A stretch of 64,000 nucleotides of DNA from Rhynchopus sp. YZ270_cl-10 (taxonomy: Eukaryota > Euglenozoa > Diplonemea > Diplonemida > Diplonemidae). Location of the stretch: positions 434,001-498,000 of the forward strand of contig OZ037870.1 of NCBI GenBank assembly GCA_964035575.1, given 5' to 3'. Positions 1-8,480 of this stretch are shown here, piece by piece. How positions within the stretch are numbered: the stretch's first letter is position 1; every line of letters begins with the position of its first letter. The notes beneath the pieces are model-generated. The model ran no database searches and had not been told where the DNA came from. It saw nothing but the letters and a program-made list of their open reading frames with translations. The position numbers were made by a program, and so were the translations under genes.

Positions 1-593
1 GCTCCTCTTGCTCCTGGCTGCTGGCCCGCACGCTGCGATGTGGGCGTCACCGTCTTGGAGACCGCCGTTGAGAGGAAGGACGGACGCTCCTGGATGTCAT
101 TATGCTGGAACCGCGCAACGCTCTCACTCGCTGCTGCCGCAGCCGCCCTGTTGACCACAGCAATCAATGCCTGTGGTGGCCGCTCCGCAACCCCCACACT
201 GACGTACACCCCACCCTGAATCGCCCCGTTGTGCTTCGACAGCGCCATGCTCGTTGCCCGACTCTCACTGTATTTCAACCATAGCCGCCCTTCGAACTTC
301 TGCTCAAACACCAAATCCCCACACCCACGAAACACCTCTGACACACACCCCCAATCACCACTCGGCAACACCCCGCTTACAGTCAGGAACGGCTCCCGGT
401 TTGCCTCAATCTCAGCGGGAAGGCTGTGCAGCGTAGCAGAAGGGTGTGTCGGTGTGAGGGCGTGTCCTTGTCTCGTCCCGCTGGAAAATCGCTGAAGTGG
501 GTTCGTAGTGTTTGTCGGTCGCGCATGGGCAGAATTCCATCTAGGTGCAAACGAATCAACCCTTTCAGAAAACAGTGTACCTTGTCCACCCAT
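1..593 (-). CDS. Nup35/Nup53-like nucleoporin with RRM-like domain (3' end outside window)
   Basis: An uninterrupted minus-strand frame starts at the ATG at 593-591 and stays open for 197 codons to the window edge, so the C-terminus is missing. Residues about 68-138 fit the Nup35-type RNA-recognition fold: a first strand (FLTVSGV), a helix ending in CGDLVF, then GRLWLKYSES, a helix ending MALSKHNG and a last strand VSVGV, in the order seen in Nup35/Nup53/MPPN proteins. In that family the domain mediates dimerisation in the inner ring of the nuclear pore. Residues 1-60 are polar and probably disordered; an alanine run follows the domain at 150-155. The start lies about 250 bases downstream of the TRM61 stop, behind a long pyrimidine tract. 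Another RRM protein is possible. The family call rests on pattern, without a search. Confidence 0.6.
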   Translation of the reverse strand, partial: MGGQGTLFSERVDSFAPRWNSAHARPTNTTNPLQRFSSGTRQGHALTPTHPSATLHSLPAEIEANREPFLTVSGVLPSGDWGCVSEVFRGCGDLVFEQKFEGRLWLKYSESRATSMALSKHNGAIQGGVYVSVGVAERPPQALIAVVNRAAAAAASESVARFQHNDIQERPSFLSTAVSKTVTPTSQRAGQQPGARG

Positions 594-843
594 TTTTAAA
601 TGAGCAGATTCTTTTTGAGACTTCCTATTATTTTTTTTTTTGAATTGCGGAGAGAAAAAGAGGAAGAGAAAGAGGGAGAGGGAGACGGGGAGGGGGAGAT
701 AAAATATCCTCTTTTTTTTTTCTGGCACCATCCTTTGAAAGGGTAGAAGTGGACGGGATGCTGATATAGTACCGCTTATTGTGTGGTTTTCGAAAAAGGG
801 GGAAGCGGGAAGGGGAAGGGGAAGGGGAAGGGGGGTGGACTGA
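594..843 (-). promoter_or_regulatory. Polypyrimidine-rich spacer before the Nup35-like gene
   Basis: On the minus strand this spacer is almost entirely pyrimidine between about 840 and 650 (including CCCCTT repeats at 809-835). An A-rich stretch and an AG lie just ahead of the ATG at 593. This is the layout of a trans-splice acceptor; the acceptor role is inferred. Confidence 0.4.
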
Positions 844-2195
844 CTAAAGTGGGGTCTTATGCGCAAATGTTAGGTACGCACTGTGCCCGCGGCTGGTGGG
901 GAGGGGGATGGTGAAGCGCTCGGCCTCCTTCTCGGTCTCGACGTAGGCTTCTTCGGCGTCGTCTTCGTCGTCAGCTTCCTTTTCATCTTTGTCGTCTTTT
1001 CCGTCCTTTTCGTCGCCGCCGTCTTCATTGAGGCGACGACGCTTCCTTGCCTGCACCCTGTCGTCCCTCGACTCAAACGTCTTATACCGAATGCTATGCT
1101 CCGTGTACTCTCTCCTCAATACCTCCACAGTGCTGATATGCGAGAACCCCAACCCATCCAATGCAAGGCAAGTACGTTGAACCTGAAGGGAAAGAAAGAA
1201 AGTGAAGTTATTAATGCAGGCACCCCCGACTGACCCACTGTACAATGCCAGCCCCAAAGAAAAAGTAGAGTTGAAATACAAAGCCCTCTCGTGAACAGTG
1301 TACCTTTGGTACAATGATCGGCTGTACCAAGGGTGGACCCAACCGTGCAGTATTGCATCCATTTCGTGGTTTACATCTAGAAATATGAGGGGAAAGAATA
1401 GGTACAAAAATTGTGGGGGTTAGAAATGGTGTGGTTGTTGATAAAAAGGTGGGTTCGGTGTTTAATGCGGTATTTGAAGGGTGCAAAATATAAATATACC
1501 TGCTCAATGCACGGAGAATAGTTGCAGAAGACACCAGTGTCGTTCAATGTTTCGTGCACCGCTTTGATTGCAAGCCAAGGGCTGGGCACATCAAGCATGA
1601 TTGCATCTGCTGTGCCGGGGAGCTGTCCAAACCCCCAGTCTGCGTGCGTCGCGCCCTCTGTGTGCTGTATGCATACGTCACGGTGACCTGCTGTGACAAT
1701 GTGATCGATGCCGTGCTGTTTGAACTCTTCTGCTGCAGTCTTGGAGCGCTCTTCATGGAAGTCAAAGGTCTTCACCTTGCCTAGAGGTGCCACGGCACGT
1801 GCAAGGGAGTGTGTCAATGATCCACTGCCCGTCCCTGCCTCCACTACAGTGTGCCCCGACTGCAGCCCCAAACGCAACGTAATGTACGAAATGTCGGGCA
1901 AATGAATGATCTGTGTGCGATGCGGCAGGCACTCCGTCCACAGCTCCATTGTCGGACGCAGCAGACAGCATGAGCTCTCCCAGTCGCCGCGTTTGTCCTT
2001 CATCACTGTCGTCACCCTGTCGCCGTATTTGCGCCCAACAAAGAGGTCATGTCTCCAGCGGCCATGCTTCGTATGCAGCCACTTCCCTGTCTCCAGAACA
2101 ATCATCCGCTTGTTGTTGAAGCCCTCATACACACACACAACACTCCCGACCTTCAAGATTGCGTCCTCAGGACGTTTGCGCTGGGTGCGCAGCAT
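844..2195 (-). CDS. TRM61: tRNA (adenine-58-N1)-methyltransferase catalytic subunit, TRM61/TRMT61A
   Basis: Two exons, 2195-1500 and 1182-844, joined in phase 0 (donor CAG|GTATAT, acceptor TTCAG|GTTC), give 344 residues. The enzyme methylates A58 in the T-loop of tRNA with S-adenosylmethionine, as a tetramer with TRM6. The SAM-binding motif VVEAGTGSGS is at 117-126, the catalytic-loop motif LDVPSPW at 201-207, and SPCIEQ|VQRTC spans the splice, as in other TRM61 proteins. ATG 2195 is chosen because the open frame upstream (to 2294) is hydrophobic and unlike the family. A strongly acidic and basic insert of about 45 residues sits near the C-terminus. The 317-base intron carries a family C repeat (1270-1374). 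The TRM6 partner is not in this window. Confidence 0.92.
1270..1374 (+). repeat. Family C dispersed repeat, in TRM61 intron
   Basis: This stretch matches 39242-39342 over about 100 bases: an AAATACAA-like start, CCCTCTCGTG, CAGTGTACCTTGG, GGTGGACCC, then CATCCATTT. A shorter related piece just left of it (1211-1240, GCAGGCACC then CGACTGACC) recurs at 43641-43665 in the fumarylacetoacetase intron. All copies have the same orientation. Confidence 0.6.
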
Positions 2196-2407
2196 TGTTT
2201 CTGCTTTTTTTTTTTTGTTTTGCTCTGTAAAGGTGATATAAAAGGGGAAATAGATGAATGCTACGAGCAATAAACAAAGTACAAAGTAGAGCAAAAATCA
2301 AAATGGAATCAAGACTGCAAAAATACTTTAGATAGGTCAACCCCCTATTGGTTAACTTTAAAAATCGAGGGATTTTTTTTTTGCCGGAAAGCCAAAAAAA
2401 AACCAAA

Positions 2408-3235
2408 TCATAAATGATTCTCTTTTCGCAATGCGTTTAAGGTATGCGCGACTCTTTCTATTTCTGGAACTACCCGGTGCACATAAGAGTCTTTGTGAGA
2501 CGATATGACACATTCGACGGAACAGAGGAAGGTGATGAAGGGGACGTAGCTGCGGACGGAGGGGAGGGACACTTGACCGAAGTACATGGCGGCACCTACG
2601 TTTTCGGACCCCGAGAAGAATGGGTCACGCCCGACCACCCCTTCCCCTACGGGGTAAACAAAATGCACATAGGGAATCTGCGACGCAGCAAGGCTATTAC
2701 CACAACGGCAATCCGTTGTCGCTGGGGGTGCCTGCACCATGACAGCATCATTGTCCAGCTTATCGCTCGGCGCGGATAATGGATTTGCCATTAAATTCAA
2801 TTCTTTAAGATTCTGAAACAACTTCATCGCGGACGCCGGAAGATACCTCACGCAATTATAATCCAACAACACACATTCAAGAGACGCCAAATCTCCAAAA
2901 TCATGCGGAAGATATGCAATTTTATTGTGAGAGAGCTTCATGGTTTTGAGGTGGCGGAGTTGGGAGATTGTTTCGGGGAGTTCAACCAAAGCACAGTGAC
3001 AAACATCAAGGGTAACGAGACACTCCATATTAGCGAGACGATGCGACAACGCAGTCATCCGGCAGTTATGTCTCGCGTAAAGACTTCGCAGCCACACCAA
3101 CCCCCCTACACTATGCGGAAGCTCCTTTAGACTGGATCGGTTCTCAACCCATAGATTGGCCCCACGACATTCATGTACATTAGCAACAAGTTCTCGTGCT
3201 TCTTCATATTCAGCCACCTCGTCAGCTGATGACAT
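2408..3235 (-). CDS. Leucine-rich-repeat protein
   Basis: Single exon, 275 residues. After a short acidic N-terminus, four to five leucine-rich repeats of about 23 residues run from about residue 33 to 155. They show the LxxLxLSxNxIxxLP spacing, for example KTMKLSHNKIAYLPHDFGDL and ELNLMANPLSAP. The remaining 120 residues have no recognised fold and are moderately hydrophobic (SYVPFITFLCSVECVISS). LRR arcs usually bind proteins; the partner cannot be told. A TTTTCTTTTCTTAG tract about 60 bases upstream is a plausible splice-leader acceptor. The gene lies 213 bases upstream of TRM61 on the same strand. Confidence 0.75.
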   Translation of the reverse strand: MSSADEVAEYEEARELVANVHECRGANLWVENRSSLKELPHSVGGLVWLRSLYARHNCRMTALSHRLANMECLVTLDVCHCALVELPETISQLRHLKTMKLSHNKIAYLPHDFGDLASLECVLLDYNCVRYLPASAMKLFQNLKELNLMANPLSAPSDKLDNDAVMVQAPPATTDCRCGNSLAASQIPYVHFVYPVGEGVVGRDPFFSGSENVGAAMYFGQVSLPSVRSYVPFITFLCSVECVISSHKDSYVHRVVPEIERVAHTLNALRKENHL

Positions 3236-4879
3236 TGGGGGAAGAGATTAAGATATTATTTCGATGGAGTTTTTTCCACCAGCGTCGTCTCTAAGAAAAG
3301 AAAAGTTGTGAGAGTGAATCTCAATGTGGAGTCAAAGTATCAAAAGAAATTTTTGGGGGAAAAAAAAAGAGTTTATAAGATGAAACCTAAACCCCACTCT
3401 TTCGCCACCAAAAATTTCTCAGTGAAAGATACAAAGCTCTCTTTGCTGTGAGTGGTGGTTGATTGTTAGAAGAAAATGGGGGTGGAGTGGAGTGTAGATG
3501 ACTAAATACAGTGCATTAAGAAGAGCAGTGGGGGTAATGGAGATGGTTAAAGGTTGGGTAAGGTGATGACACAGCCTCTCGGATGCGGGTAGGTAGAAGA
3601 AAAAAAGGGTGTAAATGAATGTCTGTTTCAATAGAGGTGTGTTAGGGAGGAGTGGTTAGGGAGTAGGGTGAAGGGGGTACAGGGTGATGGGAGTAAAATA
3701 AAATGATGATTTCAAATGATTTTTGTGTGTTAAAAAAAGGAGAAGGAGGGTAAGAGGTAGAGAGGCCCCCTCCCGTTGCGTTGAAATGGACGAAAAAAAA
3801 AGTGTTCGTCGGAAGAAAAAGAAAGTTTATATAAGATGAACCAAAGCTGTCACAATGAAAAATAGGATCGGGTAGGTAAAGTTATTTTCGTTGATTTGCA
3901 CAAAAATCCTCCTGTTTGAGGGATGATTTGGCGGTACCCGGTAAATACTATTTCTCCGTTGAAGCAAGATTCGTAGGAATAAAAAAATGTGGTACGATAA
4001 AGCTCTCATAACAGTGTACCTCAAAAAAAGTTGGGATATGGAAAAATAGAAAGCTTTTCTCTTGAAAGGGTGGGGGAGGGAGTATCCTTGCTTTGCGTAG
4101 ACCAACAAGAGAACGCAGCTATGGGAAGTATCGTGGGGTAGATTACAGAATTTATTTATATAAAAAACACACACACAGTAATGTCACAACCCCCCCCACC
4201 CTCACTTCCTATGAAAGAGAAGTCGAAGAGAGCATTGCTCTGTAGGGGAGGAGTGTTTTGTAAAAGGTTAGTCAATTGTGTTGCATTTACCGTTACACAT
4301 ATTAGTACAGACACCAGACACCGTGAGGTTGTGCTCCACAAAAAAAAAAACGCAAAATCGAAGACTGGGGTTAGTCACAGCTTCACATATTCACCCAACA
4401 AAAAAAAATACAAAAAACTTGAAACAAATCGATTCCTCTTTTCACCGGAGGTGTCGCTCAGGACACCTCATACCCCTGGATATCTCAGAATACCCTTAAG
4501 AACAGAGACTGTGGTTGCATCGTAATTCTCCCCTTTTTTTGAAAACCTGGTTATATTAGTATGCATCCGATGAACACCACCTAAACCCCCCCTCGCCTAA
4601 TATTCACGTTTCTAAGGTGGTGTTCCGGAGGGGTCCTATATTAACATGTCCTTGACATGTCCTTGACAGGTGTTTCCGGAACACCATAAGGGGTTTATTT
4701 TTTTTTTTGATAAATTGATGGATTACTGTAGTTGCCTCGGTTGTTGCAAAAGTTGTGCAATCTGGTGTGGCTAAAACCAGCCCAAATACTGCACAAAAGA
4801 ATCACAAAAGAAGTACAAAAATTACACTTTATTTTTGGAGGTAACCACACCATCAATCTCCACTTTTTTTTTTCCCCCC
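3236..4879. other. Spacer without a gene
   Basis: AT-rich spacer with no credible coding frame. It holds a degenerate family A hairpin (about 3378-3416), a family C-like scrap near 3990-4022 and an 11-base direct duplication (CATGTCCTTGA) near 4644-4667. Two TCCGGA-containing inverted motifs (GTGTTCCGGA at 4621, TTTCCGGAACACC at 4672) flank that duplication. Confidence 0.5.
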
Positions 4880-6463
4880 TCAAATACCCGCTTCTCTTGT
4901 TACTGCGGAGGCAATTGCAAGCATAGCTGCAGTGTCTACCCTGCAATAGCGAAGCAGGCTTGCTGTGCCTTCAACAGCCTCGCGGAAGTTGACTCGGTTA
5001 CGACTGATATTCGATGCAAATTGACTGGCCGCGTCTCCTTTTGCTATACCCCCTGCAGCCGCTTCCTCAGCGTACCCTGCCTGCATCTCTGGACACAACG
5101 GCGGCAGCACCTTCTTTATACTTGAACTCCCCTCAAACCCTCTGTGTCTACACATCCCTTGCTTCACCACCTCCTCGAGGTCTACGATTCTCTCTATCAC
5201 TGCGTCCACCTCTGCAGCACACTCTGGGGCACATTGCTTCAAACGTCCTAACACGCCTTTCTCAAACGAAGCATGCCACACCACAATCGGCCCTTCAGTT
5301 CCTAATTCGGATAACAGTTTCTTTAGGATGGCAACCCGCCGATCCTCCTTTTCAGGGTGAAGGTGTAATATTTCGCTATGAGAAACACCGTCAGGAAGAT
5401 CAGCAGGGGATGCACTACGCGCATGGTGAAGCAAAGGTGTTTCGATATTCTCAGACAGCGCATTCCTCCCGCGGACGTCTTTGTGAAGAGAGTACTGCAC
5501 CACAACTGCTGTATTAGGTGTCTCCCCCTGCAACTCCCCTTGAGGTGCCGCAAAAGAGACAGTTTCAAAATCCAAATAAAACACCGTATCTCCAAACCCT
5601 GCAAAAAACTCTGTCAAAGCAGCAGTATCATACTCTGGAATAGATTCTTCATAAAGGGGACGGTTTTCCAGCTCCTTTGCGTATTTTGTTCCGTCATTCC
5701 AGAACGCAATTTTCTTCTTCAAAAGAAGCCGTGGTACGGAAAAGACTGAGAATGGGGTAACAGAGTTTGGTTCTCTCGCTGCATTGTCAATTTCTATTGC
5801 TTCTTGGGGCTTGCAGCATTTGTTGAAATGGGTGCATCCGCTGCAGTGGTCGCCGATGCTGTAGGGTGGTTCTGTGGTGTCGTCGTAGGCTTCCGCAAAG
5901 TCTTCCGCTCCCCACTCATCAATGTATTCCTCCATCTCTGCAGTGCAGTCCACTGTCTGCAGCGCGCCATCTTCATAAAACATAATCTCCACCCCTGTGC
6001 CCTTCCCCAATACCTCCCTTGCCATCCACAGCAAGAACGCGTTTTCCGTATAGTACTTCTTGTTTGCTGTAGGTCGTTTTGCTGGCATTAACACTAAGAA
6101 ATAGTTGGACCCTTCTGCGCGGAGGTTGACGTAAGGAGAGATGAGACCATGTGTGCAAAGTTGGACTCGGGTGAAGTATTTCGCGGAGTGGGTAGGGCGT
6201 TGGGTGAGAGGGGAGGTGAGGGTACTGCTGTGGGTGAATGGGAGGCGTGCTTGGGTGCGGTTTGGGAGCAGTGTAGAGATGCTGCGCAGGTGTGCACCTT
6301 GGCCGTCCCAGATGTCTGCAGAGGAGGCGCTCAGGCGGCGCATGTTTGCCTCCACAACATCATTGTTCGCTAGTGGCGCGAAGCCTGCAGCGAACCACGC
6401 CTGTTTCGTACAGTTCTTCAAATACAAATGCAACAAAGGCCCGACTGGAAGAGGTTGCGCCAT
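4880..6463 (-). CDS. DUF2779 protein: Cas4-like cysteine region plus RNase H-fold exonuclease domain
   Basis: Single exon, 527 residues. The C-terminal 230 residues match the bacterial DUF2779 pattern in order: FYLDFET (acidic pair D298/E300), a QYSLH strand, VVWHASFEKG near 395-404, IVDLEEVV, the SSSIKKVLPPL motif and YCRVDT with D510. These are the features of a DEDD-type 3'-5' exonuclease of the RNase H fold. Upstream, C207, C210, C216 and C217 resemble the iron-sulphur cysteines of Cas4-like PD-(D/E)XK nucleases, and residues 90-165 would be the corresponding nuclease-like segment. In bacteria the family's role is not established. The frame has no intron, unlike half its neighbours, and the family is mainly bacterial, so transfer is likely. 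A CCCCCAG pyrimidine-AG lies 15 bases before the start. Confidence 0.8.
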   Translation of the reverse strand: MAQPLPVGPLLHLYLKNCTKQAWFAAGFAPLANNDVVEANMRRLSASSADIWDGQGAHLRSISTLLPNRTQARLPFTHSSTLTSPLTQRPTHSAKYFTRVQLCTHGLISPYVNLRAEGSNYFLVLMPAKRPTANKKYYTENAFLLWMAREVLGKGTGVEIMFYEDGALQTVDCTAEMEEYIDEWGAEDFAEAYDDTTEPPYSIGDHCSGCTHFNKCCKPQEAIEIDNAAREPNSVTPFSVFSVPRLLLKKKIAFWNDGTKYAKELENRPLYEESIPEYDTAALTEFFAGFGDTVFYLDFETVSFAAPQGELQGETPNTAVVVQYSLHKDVRGRNALSENIETPLLHHARSASPADLPDGVSHSEILHLHPEKEDRRVAILKKLLSELGTEGPIVVWHASFEKGVLGRLKQCAPECAAEVDAVIERIVDLEEVVKQGMCRHRGFEGSSSIKKVLPPLCPEMQAGYAEEAAAGGIAKGDAASQFASNISRNRVNFREAVEGTASLLRYCRVDTAAMLAIASAVTREAGI

Positions 6464-6566
6464 ATTTTATAAATACCTGGGGGAAAGTGTGGGGAGTGAA
6501 GGTTAGTTGGTGGAGTTAAGTTGTCTCGTGGTGGTTGCGTTGTGTGAGTTGTGAGTTGTGAGCTGT

Positions 6567-6734
6567 GAGTGGCTCAGACGGCGAACGTATGTGTCTCCAC
6601 GATTCCCGTGATTAGCGGGTGTCAAGATGTCCTGCAGTCTGCAGTGTTGCGGGACGTCGTTCGTCAAAGTGTCGATCATGCGCCAAAAACTCACAACAAC
6701 AAAATCACTCTCAGAAAAGAGGCAAGGGAAAGGG
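6567..6734. repeat. 168-bp direct repeat, copy 1
   Basis: This stretch is identical to 11228-11395 except for three substitutions and has no indels. On the minus strand both copies keep an open frame (containing MIDTLTNDVPQHC) and can form a hairpin around TGCAGACTGCA. It may be a fragment of a repeated gene or a young dispersed repeat. Confidence 0.85.
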
Positions 6735-7776
6735 AAAGGGAAAGGATGTCTCTCGCAGGAACTCGGCATGCTGCAGGCCACAAGAGGCAGAGAGCATTTC
6801 CTAGAGTCTGCTCATCTGCAGTGCTGATGTGTTGGTTGTGGTGGGGGTGGATACACAAAAGTGAGATGCTCTGTTTTTTTTCCTTTTCCTTTTCAAAAAT
6901 CCTCCAATAAAACATGACAGAGACTGAAGAGACGCGCAGCTATGCACCCCCTTCTGCACTCTTGACATGGAGGGAACGTCCGCCGAAGGGGTGGGGGTGT
7001 CAAGGAGAAGCAGAATGTGGACAACGTCGTCAGGAAAGACCAGCCCTTTCAAAGGGGTCCTTCCCAGACAACCGCAGCAGCAGAACTTTCTGCCGAATCA
7101 TCACAAAACCATGCTTCTCCACAAAGACAAAAATGAGAATGCAATACTGCAAAGCGTGAGTGGTGTGGGTCCTCACAAAAGGCAAATAACAAAACCATAC
7201 TGTCACGAAAGGCAATCACAATAAAGTAAACTTGAAAGTTGAATGCTTTTCCGTGCACACACATCTAAGAACGAAATATTTAAAGAAAGTATTTCAACAC
7301 ATGCATTCAATAAATTTATCATAGGTTCGAAGCATAGGTCTCGTGATCAACAAAAATGTCATTACCTTTCTTTTCTTAAAATGTTGTATGTTTTGGGAAG
7401 CAAAAAATATGAGCGCAACTGCCCACAGATATTTACAAAGAACAAAAAAAAGTGAGAAAATAACAATTATGAAAAGGTAGAGTTACCAAATCAGAGAGAA
7501 AGAAAGTAGTGAACATGCGAAAGTGACGGTGCACATACCCTCTGCAAGACAGACGCAGAAATGAGGGACAACAGAACACTGTTTCATGCACCACACACCC
7601 ACAAAAATCACAGAATCAAAATAAAATTGCAAAAGGCGAGTCAGCAAACACAGACAGCGACTAGGCTAGGATAGACGCGCACTGTGGTGCCAACTCAGAA
7701 AAGAAAAAGAGGTTAAAAGTGCAAACGCTTCATCGTTCATCGGCAGACGCAGGCACTGAAAAATAAGAGAAGTTTG

Positions 7777-7811
7777 TAAGATGACACTAAGCCTCTCGTG
7801 CTAGTCACCTT
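7777..7811 (-). repeat. Family A hairpin repeat
   Basis: The minus-strand form begins AAGGTGACTAGC, has the loop ACGAGAG and closes with GCTTAGTGTCATCTT. It lies about 670 bases downstream of the secreted WD40 gene's stop codon. Confidence 0.6.
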
Positions 7812-8480
7812 GAAATAAAAATGAAGCGAAAAAATAAAAAATGAAATAAAGCGAAAAGCAACAATAACAACAAAACACCCCTGTCACCTGGGCCTGACAC
7901 CCGCTGCATGTGTGCTTTTGGATTGGCAGATCGCAACACGCCACACACTCAGTTGAGGAAGTGTGCACGGATGGATATTTGCGGCTGTCTGGTCACCCAA
8001 ACAATCAAACCAAACTCGCACTCATGGCAGTTGATAACATACGGGAGTTGACGTGATACACGACCTCTGAAGATTTGTTCACACTTTCCGATAAAGCAGA
8101 AAACATGACAAGGAGCGGACAAAAGCACCCCTTTCTTCTCAAGATGCGGCATTGATGCAAAGTGTCTGACCTGCACTCACAAAACCTCAGTGGTAAAATA
8201 TTCGCTTTGTTTGTTTTTTTTTGGGAAACGTGCGTGGTATTTTACCTTTCACGTGAACAGACGAGGTTGCTACATCTCGTGTACATAATACACAACGTTG
8301 CTGCACACCCTACTGATTCAGTGCAAAAATGCCCTGTCATGTGCATCATAAGGTTGTACAAAAAAGTAAAAAAGTGCACAAATAGAAAACATTGTTGAAA
8401 TTGTTGTTGAAGTATAGATGAAATCGATACTACGCTGCGACTCCTATCACAACGTCACACCACACACACTGGGACACGCC

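Larger units (their letters stand above)
6464..8480. other. Spacer without a confirmed gene
   Basis: No recognised protein. It contains one copy of a 168-bp direct repeat (6567-6734), a short GGGAAA tandem run (6726-6744), a family A hairpin (7777-7811) and the presumed 3' UTR of the secreted WD40 gene. Minus-strand open frames between 6800 and 7260 are short, frame-shifted relative to each other and match no family I know. Confidence 0.5.

Noticed and set aside
809-835. GGGGAA run as an interstitial telomere repeat
   Set aside because: Only four to five units, and it is part of a general purine/pyrimidine tract before a gene start.
844-1407. Reading the 844-1407 frame as a separate 187-residue protein
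   Set aside because: Its 3' part is exon 2 of TRM61. The upstream part is intron with a family C repeat, and the SPCIEQ|VQRTC junction fixes the splice.
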